From assembly GCA_026545765.1 (NCBI GenBank), contig JAIFAC010000009.1, forward strand, positions 124,001 through 188,000: a stretch of DNA of 64,000 nt, given 5' to 3'. Shown piece after piece: positions 14,095 to 26,683 of this stretch; the first letter of the stretch is position 1, and every line of letters begins with the position of its first letter. The stretch comes from Plantago major. Its lineage: Eukaryota > Streptophyta > Magnoliopsida > Lamiales > Plantaginaceae. The notes under the pieces were generated by a model, which was given only the letters and a program-made list of their open reading frames with translations, was not told where the DNA came from and made no database searches. The translations under genes and the position numbers were made by a program.

Positions 14095-16141
14095 CGTAAC
14101 GCCCTATCACCCTCACAGATAATTAATGACAGTAAAATTATAATTTAGAAGTGTGGAAGCTTTAAAAGAAGTACTCTGACCACATTCACACGTGCATGAC
14201 AGCAAAATACATTTTCACATCTTTCTTATAAATTCTCTTTTACAGAATATAAGTGCTTTCATGTATGAGATGCAGATGACGAGCCGAGGGAGAAGGATTG
14301 AAAACCAGCCGGCCGACCCTTCATTCATGTCTTAACATCATTTCAGCTAAGGCCTTCTTTCTCTGAATATCTATAAAAACATCATCACATTTTGAATGAG
14401 TTGCGGATCTCAATAAGTATAATCATTAACAAGTCATTTAATAACCAGTAAAATAACCGGTAACAAGCCATTTAACGACAGGTAAGCACATCACTTTTAG
14501 TCACACATATTCACATCGATTTACAATCAGCATATGACTTCCATTTCTTTCACAGTTTCAAAATCACATCTGTTCACTTCTCATTCCAACAGATCAACTA
14601 TAAATATTTAACATCATTCACATTTATATAATAATGCAAGTGCTTAATTATTTTCTTTGTCTGATATGGCTCTGTTACGACCAGGAGTAATTCGTGATCA
14701 CGATGATGGCCATTGCGTTACCATCCATTTCATCATATAACACATGAAATTCAATGAACTCAAGGTGGCCATACGGTACTCGGTATCCAGTCAGTACTGG
14801 AGAATTTTCACATAACACATGACTCAAGGTCATCAGCAGCCATAACAGAAACCTCTTATCTCTTATGAATGCAATTCACACATGACTCAAGGTCATCAGC
14901 AGCCATAACAGAATCCTCTTATCTGAGCATAATTATATTTTCAGACAGCAACACACATGACCCATCCGTACATGAAAACAATTGATACATATCGTCAGCC
15001 AGTCACTTTTAGCTTTTCATCATTTCCAGAACATAACATTTCATATATATATATATATAGCACAACACGGTATATTTTCACACTTCATATCAACAACTTC
15101 AACCATATAATTCACATATATACAATCAACACACTAGCACCATAGCAATAATATCACGTCACATATATTCATAGCCCGTATGCCGGTGCAATAGAAATCG
15201 TTTGTCAAACAAGTTATCGAAAATTACTTACAAAGATACTAAATAACAAGTTACTAAGTACACTTACCAAAGACGGTCCAAAACCGCTACTAACTTCCCC
15301 CGGATACTATTTAGGTATTAAAGGACCGGAACCTAGTGCGAAATTCTATTTGACTGATCACTACTACTATTTTCCATCTCCTTTTTACACTGATCTTTCA
15401 TCGCCAAAGCTCAGATCAATATTGCCGACTGATAACTATTATGTATTCTCATATTTGAACAAACAAGTGAAAGTAAAAAAAATCAATTAAAAGATCACAC
15501 CATTTCAGTTTTGAACGAGTGATGCGTTGTCTTAATTAATGGAGGTGTGACTATGTGTATTCGTGAGAAGCGATGAGAGCAGGGAAATATTTCAGAAGAA
15601 GAAATCTTAATAGTGAAGAAGTATAATTACATTAAGACGGGTTTAATTTGGATGTGGATAAGATTGAGAGAGGCGGTGGACGTGAGTGAAATATTAATTA
15701 TAGTTAACTCTATATATTATTTTAATGACCGAATTATTTGCACCAGCTTGCTTATTTCGATTTTTACAACGACGACCCGAAAGTCAAAGAGGTTCACAAA
15801 ATAAATACTATAAATTCATGAGATTCATATTACGGTGTCCATACTTTCATAGGCCTTTGTTTGGATATAAAACAGTTAAATTTAAAAGTAGTAACATGCC
15901 GGGTCTAAAATTATATAAAACAACGATAACAATTATAATTCAACGACTCACGTACTATCAATTCATTTAACATCAATTTCATATAGCACAAATACACCCG
16001 TCTTATTTTATAATTTAATTTTTCACAAATAATGCCACATGTGTAACAAATATCAAATATTAATATTTGCTTGATATTATTATTATTTTTTAAAACATAA
16101 TTAAACATGCTTATGAGGTGAGAAAGGTCAGGGGCGTGACA
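14095..16141 (-). repeat. 3' LTR of the Ty3/gypsy derivative
   Basis: The 2047-bp LTR reads on the minus strand from TGTCACGCCCCTGACC (16141) to GGGCGTTACG (14095); the final TG/CA terminus is mutated to CG. It is collinear with 16506-16827 joined to 46310-48007. A tandemly repeated phrase (CACATGACTCAAGGTCATCAG) occurs at about 14815 and 14877. The ORFs here are short and unrelated to proteins. Confidence 0.85.
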
Positions 16142-16505
16142 ATTCTCCCCCACTAAAAGAAATTTCGTCCCCAAAATTTTTCGCGTAAAAGACGTTTACG
16201 TACTTTCAAGTAACAAGTTTTCATTCAAGACATACATTACAACATCACTTTAAGCATATATGCACTTTCAACAATTAAGTAGATCATAATTCACCAAGCT
16301 TCAAATAAGATGCACTTGAATGTGACTCTGGCCCGGCCACTCCTTTCCTTCGAAATCATGTACTTATCATGAAATGCATCTTAATGTTTCACAATCTACA
16401 CCACTTGTGATGCATGTGTCTACAGAACCCATACCTAGGGCTCTAATGCATGTGTCAAGCAAATTGTCAGCAGAACCCCTACTCGGGGCTCTGATACCAC
16501 TAAAT
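16142..16505 (-). other. 364-bp internal region: polypurine tract and primer site only
   Basis: At 16142-16165 the minus strand reads TAGTGGGGGAGAAT before the 3' LTR, a polypurine tract. At 16499-16488 it reads TGGTATCAGAGC, an exact tRNA-iMet-type primer site, six bases from the 5' LTR end. A direct repeat (ACCCATACCTAGGGCTCT-like, then ACCCCTACTCGGGGCTCT) lies between them. The segment cannot encode Gag or Pol. Confidence 0.8.
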
Positions 16506-16822
16506 TGTAACGCCCTTTCACCTTCACATATATTTACCGACAGTAAAAATATAACTTAGACGCGCGGAAGCTTTAAAAAGTACTCTGACCACATTTACAC
16601 GTGCATGACAGCAAAATACATTTTCACATCTTTCTTATAAATTCTCTTTTTACAGAACAAATGTGCTTTCATGTATGATATGCAGATGACGAGCTGAGGG
16701 AGAAGGATTGGAAACCAGCCGGCCGACCCTTCAAGCCTGTCTTAACATCTTTTCAGCTAAGGCCTTCTTTCTCTAAATATCTATAAAAATATCATCGCAT
16801 TTTGAATGAGTTGCGGATCTCA
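16506..16822 (-). repeat. 5' LTR of the Ty3/gypsy derivative, inner piece
   Basis: This is the primer-side end of the 5' LTR, starting on the plus strand with TGTAACGCCC. It is cut at 16823-16827 (TSD ATAAG) by the SIRE-type copia element; the rest of the LTR is at 46310-48007. Confidence 0.85.
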
Positions 16823-16827
16823 ATAAG

Positions 16828-19743
16828 TGTTGATCCAGATAATGGCAAAGGAAAAGACTAGGGGGGGGGGGGGTGAATAGTCTTTTACAACTTTTGTCGA
16901 TAAACACAATTTTTCAGATATCTGTGCAGATATCTGATACTTAATTTCAGAGAGCGGAAGACTTTTCTGTGATAAATGCACGTGCTCAGCAAGATATAAT
17001 GTGTTTAAATACTTACCAGGATAAAGATAATGATAAGTAAATTGCTGTAAGTAAATAACACGTCTTTTATAGTGGTATCTGAAGGTGGCGTAATCCTTCA
17101 ACTAATCCACTTCGGCTTTTCTTAGACCTAGAATCCACTAAGACGGGTAAAATAGATAAATTATACTCCAGGATGTACCATGTACAGTTTATATACTCAA
17201 CATTGGTACCGTATAAAATGTATACCTTAAATCAACCATACGTTTAAACATCATACTCCGACCAATTTTGTCATCAGAAAATGGCGCGTGTTGTTGAAAC
17301 GCCGGCACGATTCACGCGATATATTTGCAAAATAGATAAATTATACTCCAGGTTGTACCTGATATAGTTTATATACTCCACATTGTCACTGTATAAAATT
17401 TACACCTTAAATTAACCACCCGTTTAAACATTATACTCCGGTCAGTTTTCTCATTAAAAAAATGGCGACACATGTCGAGTTGTGGTTAAATATGGGACAT
17501 TTTATTATTAAGAAATCTAAATAATTTTTTTAATTGTATAAAAAATAGGATTAATCATATACTTCCATTAATTAAAAAATGAAAAAAAATATGGAAGCTT
17601 GACAAATTAGAAACAACAAAGATTAGCAAAAATGCAGTTGTACATTCAATCAATTGACCGGACATGTGTCCGATGTACTGTTGGGATTAAATATCTCTCT
17701 TCAAAATTAGTATGAATTACCACGAAATAAAGTATGTGCTTTAGAAAAAAATGCCCGTGCGAGCTCCGCCTGAGGAGATTCTTTCGAGAGGCATCTTGAC
17801 TTCAACCCGCTACAGTTTATAAATCTCAGAGAATCACATCCTGGAAAAAGAGCGACTTTCCACCTGCATGCAGCTACGGTCCAAGGACCCAACCTTCCTA
17901 CACAAGGACTCTACGGTTGACACATGGACGTCTTACTATCTAGGGTAGAGACCCCAACTAGGGACATCTAGGCTCACTTATCAAGGTGATCAGGTAACTT
18001 AGTTGCATGTTTACTTTTTAATATTTTTTTCATTTTTATTAAATAAAACTTTCAGAGTTTTATAATTTTTTATGGAGTTTTAAATTTATTTTTTCGTGTT
18101 CTGTTGACAAAATTGGCCGGAGTATAATGTTTGAAGAGATGGTTGATTTAAAGTTTAAATTTTTTACGGTGGCAATGTTGAGTATATAAACTATATAATG
18201 TACAACCTAGAGTATAATTTATCTATTTTACCTCGAGATTAATTCTGCAAGTGACACGTGTCTAGTGCATGAATAGTGCCGGCGTTTGAACAACACGCGC
18301 CATTTTCTGATGACAAAATTGGTCGGAGTATAATGTTTAAACGGATGGTTGATTTAAGGTATAAATTTTATATGATGCCAATGTTGAGTATATAAACTGT
18401 ACAAGGTACAACCTGGAGTATAATTTATCTATTTTACCCCCACTAAGACAGATAATTGAGTTCACCTTACAAATATCTTCTCTCGATTCCTAAATACACT
18501 AGGTTCCCAACCAAGTGTTCCCCCTGCGTTATTCCCCGGCTCCCAGCCAAATACTTCCAATACTCAGAAACCTTTGAGCTGTTCCTAGTTTCCCAAACTA
18601 AGTACTTCATATGCTCAATAACCTTGGAGTTATTCCTTAGTTTCCCAAACTAAGTACTTCCTGTACTCCACGCCGTTTAAGGTGTTGGTTATGATGGTTT
18701 GTCAGGCAAGTAGTCTTAATAACTTTTCAGTTATGCAGAAATACTCTATAGAACAAGGATCACTTAACACACTTCACAATCTGTGGTGATATGTTCTTTA
18801 CTGACCCAAGTTTATGATAAATGTTCTGGAGAATGAAACTCGCATACTTGATCTTTTGATTCAACTCCTTCACAGATAGCAATGCTTGATACGGATCAGG
18901 ACACTTAGAACTTGCGTGCTACTTAGAATTCAAGAGCTTAGTCGCAACTGTAAGCTAAAGAGTAAGTAGGTTGAAGGCTTGTATGCATGAATGAATAAGT
19001 TCGTTCTGTGTGTAAGTTTAAGGTGTGTTTCAAGCATTCTAAGTGGTGATATTTATAGTTGAATTTGAAGCCGTTTGAATAGTATCCGTTAGGCTCAATT
19101 CAAATTCAAACTAATGATATCTGAAAATAGTACTGCAGAAGACATTGTCTCTTTTCAGAGATTTCCTCTTTTGTTCAGATGTCTCTGTCTGCGCATTTAT
19201 TGTATTGTACTATTTTTGTCCTGCAGTGCCAATGGAACTATGCAGGCTTTCTGAAGCATTTCATGTCCCTTTCTAGAGACCTTCACATCTCCAGATACAT
19301 GTTGAAACATTATTTCCCAGAAACATAGTTTTATCCAAGGTATCTGAGTGTAGTTTTCTATGGGCGCTTTTCCTCGTTCAGTAACCTTGTGTTCTCAGAT
19401 ATCTTTTGCAAAACTTGTTTATTGAAAAACACTTGTTTCTTTAAGATATCTGGACATAGGTATCTGATGAGACCAATTTCCTTCATCTTTAGCAATCTTG
19501 AGCAGTCTTCAAATCTTCAAATTTGTTGAACTCTCCTGCTGGATGCCTTCTTCTTGGTCTTCTTCAAAGATATTAAAAAAATACATTCAGAGACCTAACA
19601 TCCTATACTAGATTTGCTAGACTAACATACTTAGTAATTTTCCTCTTTTACAGTGTTCAAGTGAACCAAGAGTACTAACCACCTTTCTGAGCTAAGATAA
19701 GTCGTTAGGTTGTTGATCAAAATCTAAACAGATATTCCTAACA
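16828..19743 (-). repeat. 3' LTR of SIRE copy 1, with a Mutator-like insertion
   Basis: On the minus strand it runs from TGTTAGGAATATCTG (19743) to GGATCAACA (16828). Without the insertion at 17145-18439 it is about 1610 bp, against 1598 bp for the 5' LTR. A run of 13 G (16861-16873) is longer than in the other LTR copies. The minus-strand CTATAAATATCACC near 19046-19060 is a likely TATA box. Confidence 0.85.
17145..18439. mobile_element. Non-autonomous Mutator-like element with doubled inverted repeats
   Basis: The 1295-bp insertion is flanked by 10-bp TSDs CCACTAAGAC (17135-17144 and 18440-18449). The outer inverted repeats start GGGTAAAATAGATAAATTAT and extend about 160 bp with few mismatches, including a GGCGCGTGTTGTT stretch. 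A second, more diverged pair of the same repeat lies inside (about 17327-17465 and 18105-18232). The centre (about 17640-17960) has different, more GC-balanced sequence that might be a captured fragment, but no protein is recognised. No transposase is encoded. Confidence 0.8.
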
Positions 19744-20305
19744 AATTTCCCCCTTTTCGATCAGTCAATGATGCCTATCTTTAAAACCTATTACAACTTG
19801 GAAGATGGATCAATCTAACACTTAATCATTTCTTATGATCTTTTCAATTCATTTTAATTAAGTGCAGAAAGTAAACATCAACCAAATCACAAAGTGTGAT
19901 CTTTGCTGACAAGTTATCTTTGTATAGATTGTTATCTGAGAGTAGGTTCATCAGATATGTAACATGGAAAGTTCACAGATAACTTAATAAATAAAATACA
20001 TTTCAGTACAGTCAACAAGATACAAAATTACATAGTAAACTAGGACAACAGGAGTAGCCAAGCTCCAAGTAAACATCCTAATAAACTAGTCGTCAAGTCT
20101 TCAAAATCTTCAAGTCTTCAATCAGCAGATCTATGGATCAATTAGCAAATTCCCTATTCCCAAACCTTTTGATATCATCTGAGTAGTCATAGAGCAAGGT
20201 CCTGACTATCATATCAATGTTTCTGGCAAATCCATAGACTTCCTTGTAGGTTTTGGTGGGATTCTTTTTGGCAAAGTGTTTGACCCACAGATACTTTTCC
20301 CATTT
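19744..20305 (-). promoter_or_regulatory. Polypurine tract and 3' untranslated region of SIRE copy 1
   Basis: The minus strand reads CGAAAAGGGGGAAATT immediately before the LTR start TGTTAGG, a clear polypurine tract (19744-19760). The remaining ~540 bp to the accessory-gene stop at 20306 have no open frame. Confidence 0.7.
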
Positions 20306-23046
20306 TCAGGCATGCTCAATTCTGATATCTGATAGCATGAAGTATTCATATATGATCCTCAGATATCTTATGTCACCCTTGTATTGCTCTTGAGTCATGT
20401 AAAAAGACTCATAGGGTTCCACAGCAAGTCTTGCTCTTGTGCCTGTTCCAGTGATGTTGGGAATTCTGTGCACATCATCTGGCTTTCCATAAGGACATTC
20501 GTCAGAGAGGTCCTTCTTCATGGCTTCTATTCTCTTGATCACTTCAAAATCCAACCAGGCTTTGATGTGGTTGGTGTTAATCAATACTGGCTTGTCTTTT
20601 CTCCATGCCATGAGTTGTTTATGTATTGGTTCTCGAAATTTTTCATTTACCAGTAAGTGCTTGAGTTCCAAAATCCAGTAGCCATTCTTCTGATTAATGC
20701 ACCTATAGACAAAGGAGTCATTGTTGGTTTTCACGTACTCAATCTTGGCTTCTTCAGGCCTGGGTGGTAGTTGAAGTTTTCTTTGTTCAGCTCTTAGCCT
20801 GTTCCTCCTTTGTCTTGAATTCTCCCTTGGGGGATTTCTTGGAGAACCACCCTGGATAGACTTGGTATTTCCAAAGGGTGTTTTAGCTGCTGTTGGCTTT
20901 GCAGCTAAGGGCTCAGTTAGGCTATCAACCTTTTTTCTTTTTCTGTGAAGAGGAGCTTCATCTTTATCCTCATCTTCATCATCATCTTCCATATTTCTCT
21001 TGTTGGGTGATTTGCAGCCTTCTTCATTGCCTGGAATTTGATTTGTCCTTCTTCTTCTTCTTCTCCTCTTCCTCCTCCTCCTCCTCTTCTTCTTCTTCAG
21101 AAGACTCATCAACCCCTTTCACTTGTCTTCTCCTTGGAGCCTTGGTACCCCTTGGAGGTTTCTGTGCCCTGGCCTTTGTTGTCATTCCTCTTTCAGGAAG
21201 TTGCTGAGTAGTGGCCACTATCTGTAGAGCAGCCTGACTAGAGGAGGGCTCATTTATTTTTAGTGGTGGAGGTGATGGCTGTCAGATTTCTTCTTGTTTC
21301 CTCTTCCTTTCTGAGCGCCAGATCTTCCCTTTGTCCTTGATATCCTTCCCCCTTAGTCATTGTTGACTGACTCAGTATCATAAAGGATTCTGAGAGTGAC
21401 TCAAAATTCCCTTGCAGATAGTTGTAGGCAGCAACCAACTTGTGCAATTCAGCCTTGAGCTCCTGATTTTGTTTGATAAGTCATGTTTCCTTATCAGTGA
21501 GCTCTGCCAGTGGACCTTGAATAGCATATGCTTTTCCAGCAGCATAGCTAGCCTCTTCAAAGGCTTTTGCAGCCAAGTTATTGTCATCATGCCTAACCAT
21601 GCCTAGGTCATTCTGAGCAATGACCAGACTGGTTGTTCTCTGATTGATGAGCTCAGTGAATTTCTTCATCTCTGCAGGGACTGATGCAATGGCAGCTTCA
21701 TTCTGAGAAGACAACTCCTTGTTCAATTTAGCTAGTACTTGGTATCTGTTCAAGTATTCATTATAGTCGATAAATGCGCCTTGTTGAAAATTTCAGGAGC
21801 ACCACCAAGTGCTCATTTCGATGTTCTGCCAATTTCTTCTCTTCTTCATCATCTGAGTCATCAGCCCAGTGATCTTCATCCTCTTGTACATTTTCATCAA
21901 TATTTTCTAGTCCAGCAACCATCTCGGAGATGGGCTTCTTTCCGTTTAGTGAGGAGGACGGTACATCTTTTGGTGATGCAGCCTTAGCATCATGCTTGTC
22001 TTCAGATACTTGCTCAAGATTCAATTCTTCAAAGAATTGCCCGAATGTAAAGTCGGAGTTCTTTCATTTCAGCATAAGCTTCCATTTACTTGATGGTTTG
22101 ATCTTCAATCTTTTGGAGCTTTGCTTTGGATTCAGCAATCTTCTCCTCCAATTGAAGATTTAGTTGTTGTTCTTCCTCCAACAACTGTTTGAGTTGAGCA
22201 ACTCTGGTTTGTGCATCCAATATTTTCTGAGTGTTGTCCTCAGAGTGCTCAACTACTTGTACAGTAGAATCTTTTTGTTGGGGAGATGGATGGGTAGATC
22301 TCTGAGGAGATGGGGGAGGGGATTTCTGTGATGTCCTCTCAGTTAGCTTTTCATACGCTGAGGCACTAGTTCCTTGTGCAATCCCTCCTGTCCTTGGTGC
22401 AGGGGCATCATCATCATCCTTCTTATCATCCTCATCCTTGCGATGGTCAGAAGGAGGTTCTTCATAATCATTCTCATCAGTCTCCTTCCCTTCTTCATCT
22501 TCATAGACCAGATTGATCAATTCTGGAATAGTGACCATTTTCCCATTAACTTCCTCTTGCTCAGAGGGTATTAACTGTAGGGTTTGGGGCAAAATAGGCT
22601 TGAAGGCCATTTGCATTCTGGTCTGACCATCTGCTTGGTTAAAAGCTTAAATAAGCTTTCTGGCCACTTCCTTGACAAAGTCCATATGCATCAATGTTCC
22701 AAAGGAATATTGTTTAGTGTGGAACATGGCATGGACATAGTTTTCCAAGTCAAGGGCTCGTGCTCTCCTTTTGTGGTGTTCAGTTACCTTTATGATCTCA
22801 GATAGATCGGAGCATCGAAGCTTTTGCCATTTCTTGAAGCATTTTAGGTGCTTTGGCAAAGTGTGTTCCCTAAAGAAGGGAAGCAGGTCCTTTTTTCTCA
22901 TCAACAGGGACCTTAGTGGCACTTGTTTAAGCATGTGTGATAGGCTCAGATGACTTGACTACTGAGGTTCCAGGTGACTCAGATATCTGGATATGAGGAG
23001 GAGACTGGGAAGTCTGATCCTCAGTGATCTTTCTTTCTACTTGAAC

Positions 23047-23128
23047 CTGAGATTAGAAACATAACACTTAGGAAATTTTATCAAGAAAAATACTATAGAC
23101 AAATTCAGATATCTGAGAGGTCAATTAC
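23047..23128 (-). other. Intron 4 of the SIRE copy 1 accessory gene
   Basis: 82 bp, minus strand, exon GTGGAG then GTAATTG at the donor and TTTCTAATCTCAG at the acceptor, phase 0. The plus copy joins the matching codons directly at 63171/63172, so this intron is absent there. Confidence 0.75.
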
Positions 23129-23281
23129 CTCCACTATTGGAGGCTTAGATATTTGTCTCTCAGAGACTTGTGCAGTCTCTGGAAGTTTTTCCTGTGATGA
23201 AGGCTTTGATGCCTCATCAATTTCCATTGGTTGCAGGGATTGAGTGGGCAATTCCCTAGCAACTTCTACTTCTTTTTTAAC

Positions 23282-23359
23282 CTGTAAGTAGAAAGTGTTA
23301 GTTTGAGAAAAATGGTCAGAGATTTGTCTTTGAAGATTATAGGTATCTGAATGAAATAC
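23282..23359 (-). other. Intron 3 of the SIRE copy 1 accessory gene
   Basis: 78 bp, donor GAGAAG then GTATTTC, acceptor CTTTCTACTTACAG, phase 0. It lies after the codons STEK, the same place as the intron at 62945-63021 in the plus copy. Confidence 0.8.
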
Positions 23360-23470
23360 CTTCTCTGTAGAAGATTCAGATACTTGTTTTTCAGAGACCT
23401 TGAAAGTCTCTGGATTCTTCTCTGAAGAGATAGACTTTTCAGTCTCTCAATTTTTCTTCTCAGTTGGAGC

Positions 23471-23555
23471 CTATTAGAAACAAACACTTAAGAGTATTAG
23501 TCAAGTGTATGACGCACATATCTGAGATGTTATATCTTAAGAAACTATCTTCTAC
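23471..23555 (-). other. Intron 2 of the SIRE copy 1 accessory gene
   Basis: 85 bp, donor CTCACAG then GTAGAAG, acceptor TTTGTTTCTAATAG, phase 0, before codons APTE. The plus copy reads CCTCAG GCTCCAACTGAG without interruption at 62839/62840, so the intron is precisely absent there. Confidence 0.8.
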
Positions 23556-23663
23556 CTGTGAGACAGGCTCCTGTTCCTTACGTGGTGAGGCTATGGAAGC
23601 CTCCTTCTCAGATTCTGACGCAAGCTTTGCAGCTTCCTCTTGATGTTGTGTTTCTAATTCAGC

Positions 23664-23744
23664 CTGTAACAAAGAAATTTTATTAAATAACAAGATTAAT
23701 AAACACAAAAATATCACAAGTAGAGAGCTAAACACTTCAGCTAC
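23664..23744 (-). other. Intron 1 of the SIRE copy 1 accessory gene
   Basis: 81 bp, donor GCTCAG then GTAGCTG, acceptor ATTTCTTTGTTACAG, phase 0. Position and acceptor sequence match the intron at 62659-62734 of the plus copy. It is numbered from the first one recognised; earlier introns cannot be excluded. Confidence 0.8.
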
Positions 23745-24969
23745 CTGAGCAGTGTCAGGCTGATTGGTCTCTGGAACTTGTGACCCTTTTATGCTTTGGT
23801 CTTGTTGTTCCATTACAGCTTCTTTGTTTGAAGTTTCAGGTACTTCAGACCTTTCCTGAGTGTGCAACTCAGTTGCCTCCCCTGTTTGATCATTCTGAGC
23901 AGATGTCTCAGTTTGATCCCTCTCATTGAGTTGGGGAACCTGCTCACATGTGATTTTCTTGAAGGAAAGATGCCGTATCTCATGTCAGAACTTAAGTATC
24001 ATCTCAGCAACATCCACTATTGGTTGTTGTGGTTGGTGTGGTGATTCTGATCTGGATGAAGAAGGTGATGCTTTATGGGGCCTATCCAGATCTGCTTGAG
24101 ACAGACTTTTAAGTGTTGAGGCAATGGCAGTATCCTCCAACACTAGGTTACCACTCATCAGAGCATCTTCAATATGCTTAAGTGTTACTTGCTCTGATGG
24201 TGTGTTTTGTCCAGTGACCTTGGATATAGTTGCTTTTTCAGCAACCTTTGATGTGGGTGCTTTTTCAGCAACCTCTACACTTGTTGCTCTTTCAGCAACC
24301 TTGGGGATTATTGCTTCCCCCTCATCTTCAGATTGCTCATCAAAATCTGGGACTGAATTATCAACAATCCCTGCTGCTTCTGTAGAGAGTGTTTGAAGTC
24401 TTTCACTACTTTTATCAACATAATGAGTTCATCAGCAGTGGATTTAGCAGCATTGATGAGTTCATCAGCTGTGGACTTAGCAGCACTGATGAGTTCATCA
24501 GCTGGGGAGGTAGATATCTGAGAGTCGACATCCACAATAGGTATGCCTTCTGATATGCCAGCAGACTTCTTTCGTGAAGTTCTGGGCTTTTTGGTCGCAA
24601 CGGTACCCTCAGATACCTCATCAGTCTTTCATTTATTGGAACCTTTCTGAGATGCAGTAACCTTTTTCATCATGTTTGTATAATCATATTTGTAGAGCAG
24701 GTTACTGTTGGCTATGTCAGCCTTCTCTCTGAGCTTAATGCCAAGCTTCTCCAGCAAGAAACATAACTTTAGTCCACAGCTTACTGTGGCTTTTGGCTCA
24801 GCATGGCCCTTAATGATTTTTGGCTCAAAGCCTTGAATCTTCTTCACAAATTTCATAAAGGCGTACTTTCCCCAATTGAAAGAGTTTTTCAGTCTTTTGT
24901 TATGTTGATTCAACAACAACATCATCATCCAGCGTTCTTGGCTTATTTGGTCGGCACCTCCTTGAAGAC

Positions 24970-25872
24970 TGTTGATACGGAAATATGTCCAATCCGTCAT
25001 AAAGGACCTAGGAACGAATCCTAAGGCGTCCCAAGTCATCCAAAAGGATCCGAGGCACTTTAGTCCGAGCCAACAATCCGATCCGGACAGACCATTCATG
25101 GTCCGAGCCGGAACCATAGGTCCGACCCACCTTGGTCCGAGCCTCGCTGGGAAAGAAGCATAGTGCTAAGTCAGTACCTTCTCCGACCCAAGGACTCCGA
25201 TACAGATGTCAACTCGGATCCAGCATGACCATCTCATAAAGCTACCAAGCAAGTGGGCACCAAAGAGTGAGATGTCCGAACCCAGGAGCTCCGAATCGGA
25301 AGAGTTGGACAGGTAGGAGACCTTCCTCACCGACAATTGCATCGTCGGATCAGGCATCCGGACCGACCTCTCCGAACCTGGGACCTCGGCAGACTCTGTC
25401 ACATCCTCAAGAACTCTCCCAATAATGACCAAACTACCCATAAAGCCCAAGATGGCATGGGCTAAAGCTTCATTATTGGGCTATGGGCATCATCTTAGCA
25501 TTGGTGGCTCAATCCTAGCCGTACACATGGCGCAATCCTAGCAAGGCCTTCCATTTTGATGATAGTCTATAAATAAGGCACACATCCCAACAAGTAAGTA
25601 ACGGAACATCACTTCGAACAAGTCATCTCGCTAGTCACATCAGGACCCCAATCCCAAGTATTATACAGAGTCGATCCTGAGTCACTCTCGAGTAAAGTCT
25701 CATCCCGGTTTGACACTTAGCAAACCGGGCACTAACCCCGCAAGTGTGCAGGTCCTTACCGGCGGTCGCTGGTTCTTACGCCTCGGTCCTCACCTAGCAA
25801 GGAGCCTCTTACCTTGGCACCCATTAGAAGAGTTAAATAAATCTAAGTAGTTGGGGAGTTAAACCCTCAACA
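24970..25872 (+). repeat. 5' LTR of the Tat element
   Basis: 903 bp from TGTTGATACGG to CCCTCAACA. The 3' partner (37493-38432) is collinear, with small indels and a C-run expansion. A TATA box CTATAAATAAGG at 25567-25578 would set the RNA start near 25600. Repeated GGTCCGA phrases occur in the first 400 bp. Confidence 0.9.
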
Positions 25873-25875
25873 TTT

Positions 25876-25893
25876 TGGCGCCGTCTGTGGGAA
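25876..25893 (+). promoter_or_regulatory. Primer-binding site of the Tat element
   Basis: TGGCGCCGTCTGTGGGAA begins three bases after the LTR end, as usual for Tat-lineage elements. Confidence 0.85.
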
Positions 25894-25923
25894 TCTTTAC
25901 GAAAAGTCCCGTTCTCTTCAGTA

Positions 25924-26564
25924 ATGGCAAGAACAAGAAGGTCCGCAAGAACCAACGCCACTGCCATTGGTACGCCTGCTCCAAGACAAAGGGGGAGACC
26001 TCTCACTAGAAGAGGGGGAGTAGCAAGAGTCTCAACAAGAGAAGTAGTAGATGATCCAAGTGATGGCCATACCGCTAGTCTTTCTTCTGGCGAGGGAAGA
26101 GCCACTAATCCACCAGTAAGGATCCAGACACTTGGGGATTTAAGGATGTTCCTCCGTCAGGAACACATGGTCCTCCCCCAGGAAGAAACTTTACTCTCCC
26201 AAATGGACAGATCATCCGTCCTAGTGAGTTCGGGATGAATGAGAATCAGTTTGGCCTCTTACTCACCACTATTCAAGGGTGTTTTGGATCAAACAACCTC
26301 CAAATTCCTCCTCATCCCGCCTACGCCGATCCAGGCAAGTCAACCCGCCAATCAAGAAATGAGCACCGTCCGATCCAACAAAGGCTGGGGGAAAGCCCAA
26401 CCGTAAGATCTCGAGACATCTTCTCAATAGAAGAGCACGCTTCTCATGAACAACGAGGGAGAAGTCCGTGCCACTTAGTAGACGTGGGAACCAACCAAGT
26501 AGAAGCTCAACAACAAGTTCCCAGAGATCAAATGGCGGAGAGCACTGATTGTTCCAATCGGTGA
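25924..26564 (+). pseudogene. Gag N-terminal part of the Tat element
   Basis: The frame begins MARTRRSART, an Arg-rich start common in Tat Gag, and runs to 26238. A frameshift near 26230 moves it into the frame ending at 26564. The next 120 bp to 26684 carry further stops before the main capsid domain. No catalytic role is expected; this end of Gag is usually disordered. Confidence 0.6.
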
Positions 26565-26683
26565 TCTTCCTCGATGTAGCTATCAACCCGAATCGGTGAA
26601 AGACCGATGAAAGCGTATCTATCTCAATGTAAGGCCTTGAAACACAAATTGCCACCTTAAGCAGATGGTCAGCACATGAGAAG

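Noticed and set aside
21024..21218. Poly-Glu/poly-Lys frame as an independent small gene
   Set aside because: It lies inside the accessory gene, on its strand, and is one frame of a GAA/GAG-rich tract where a frameshift has occurred.
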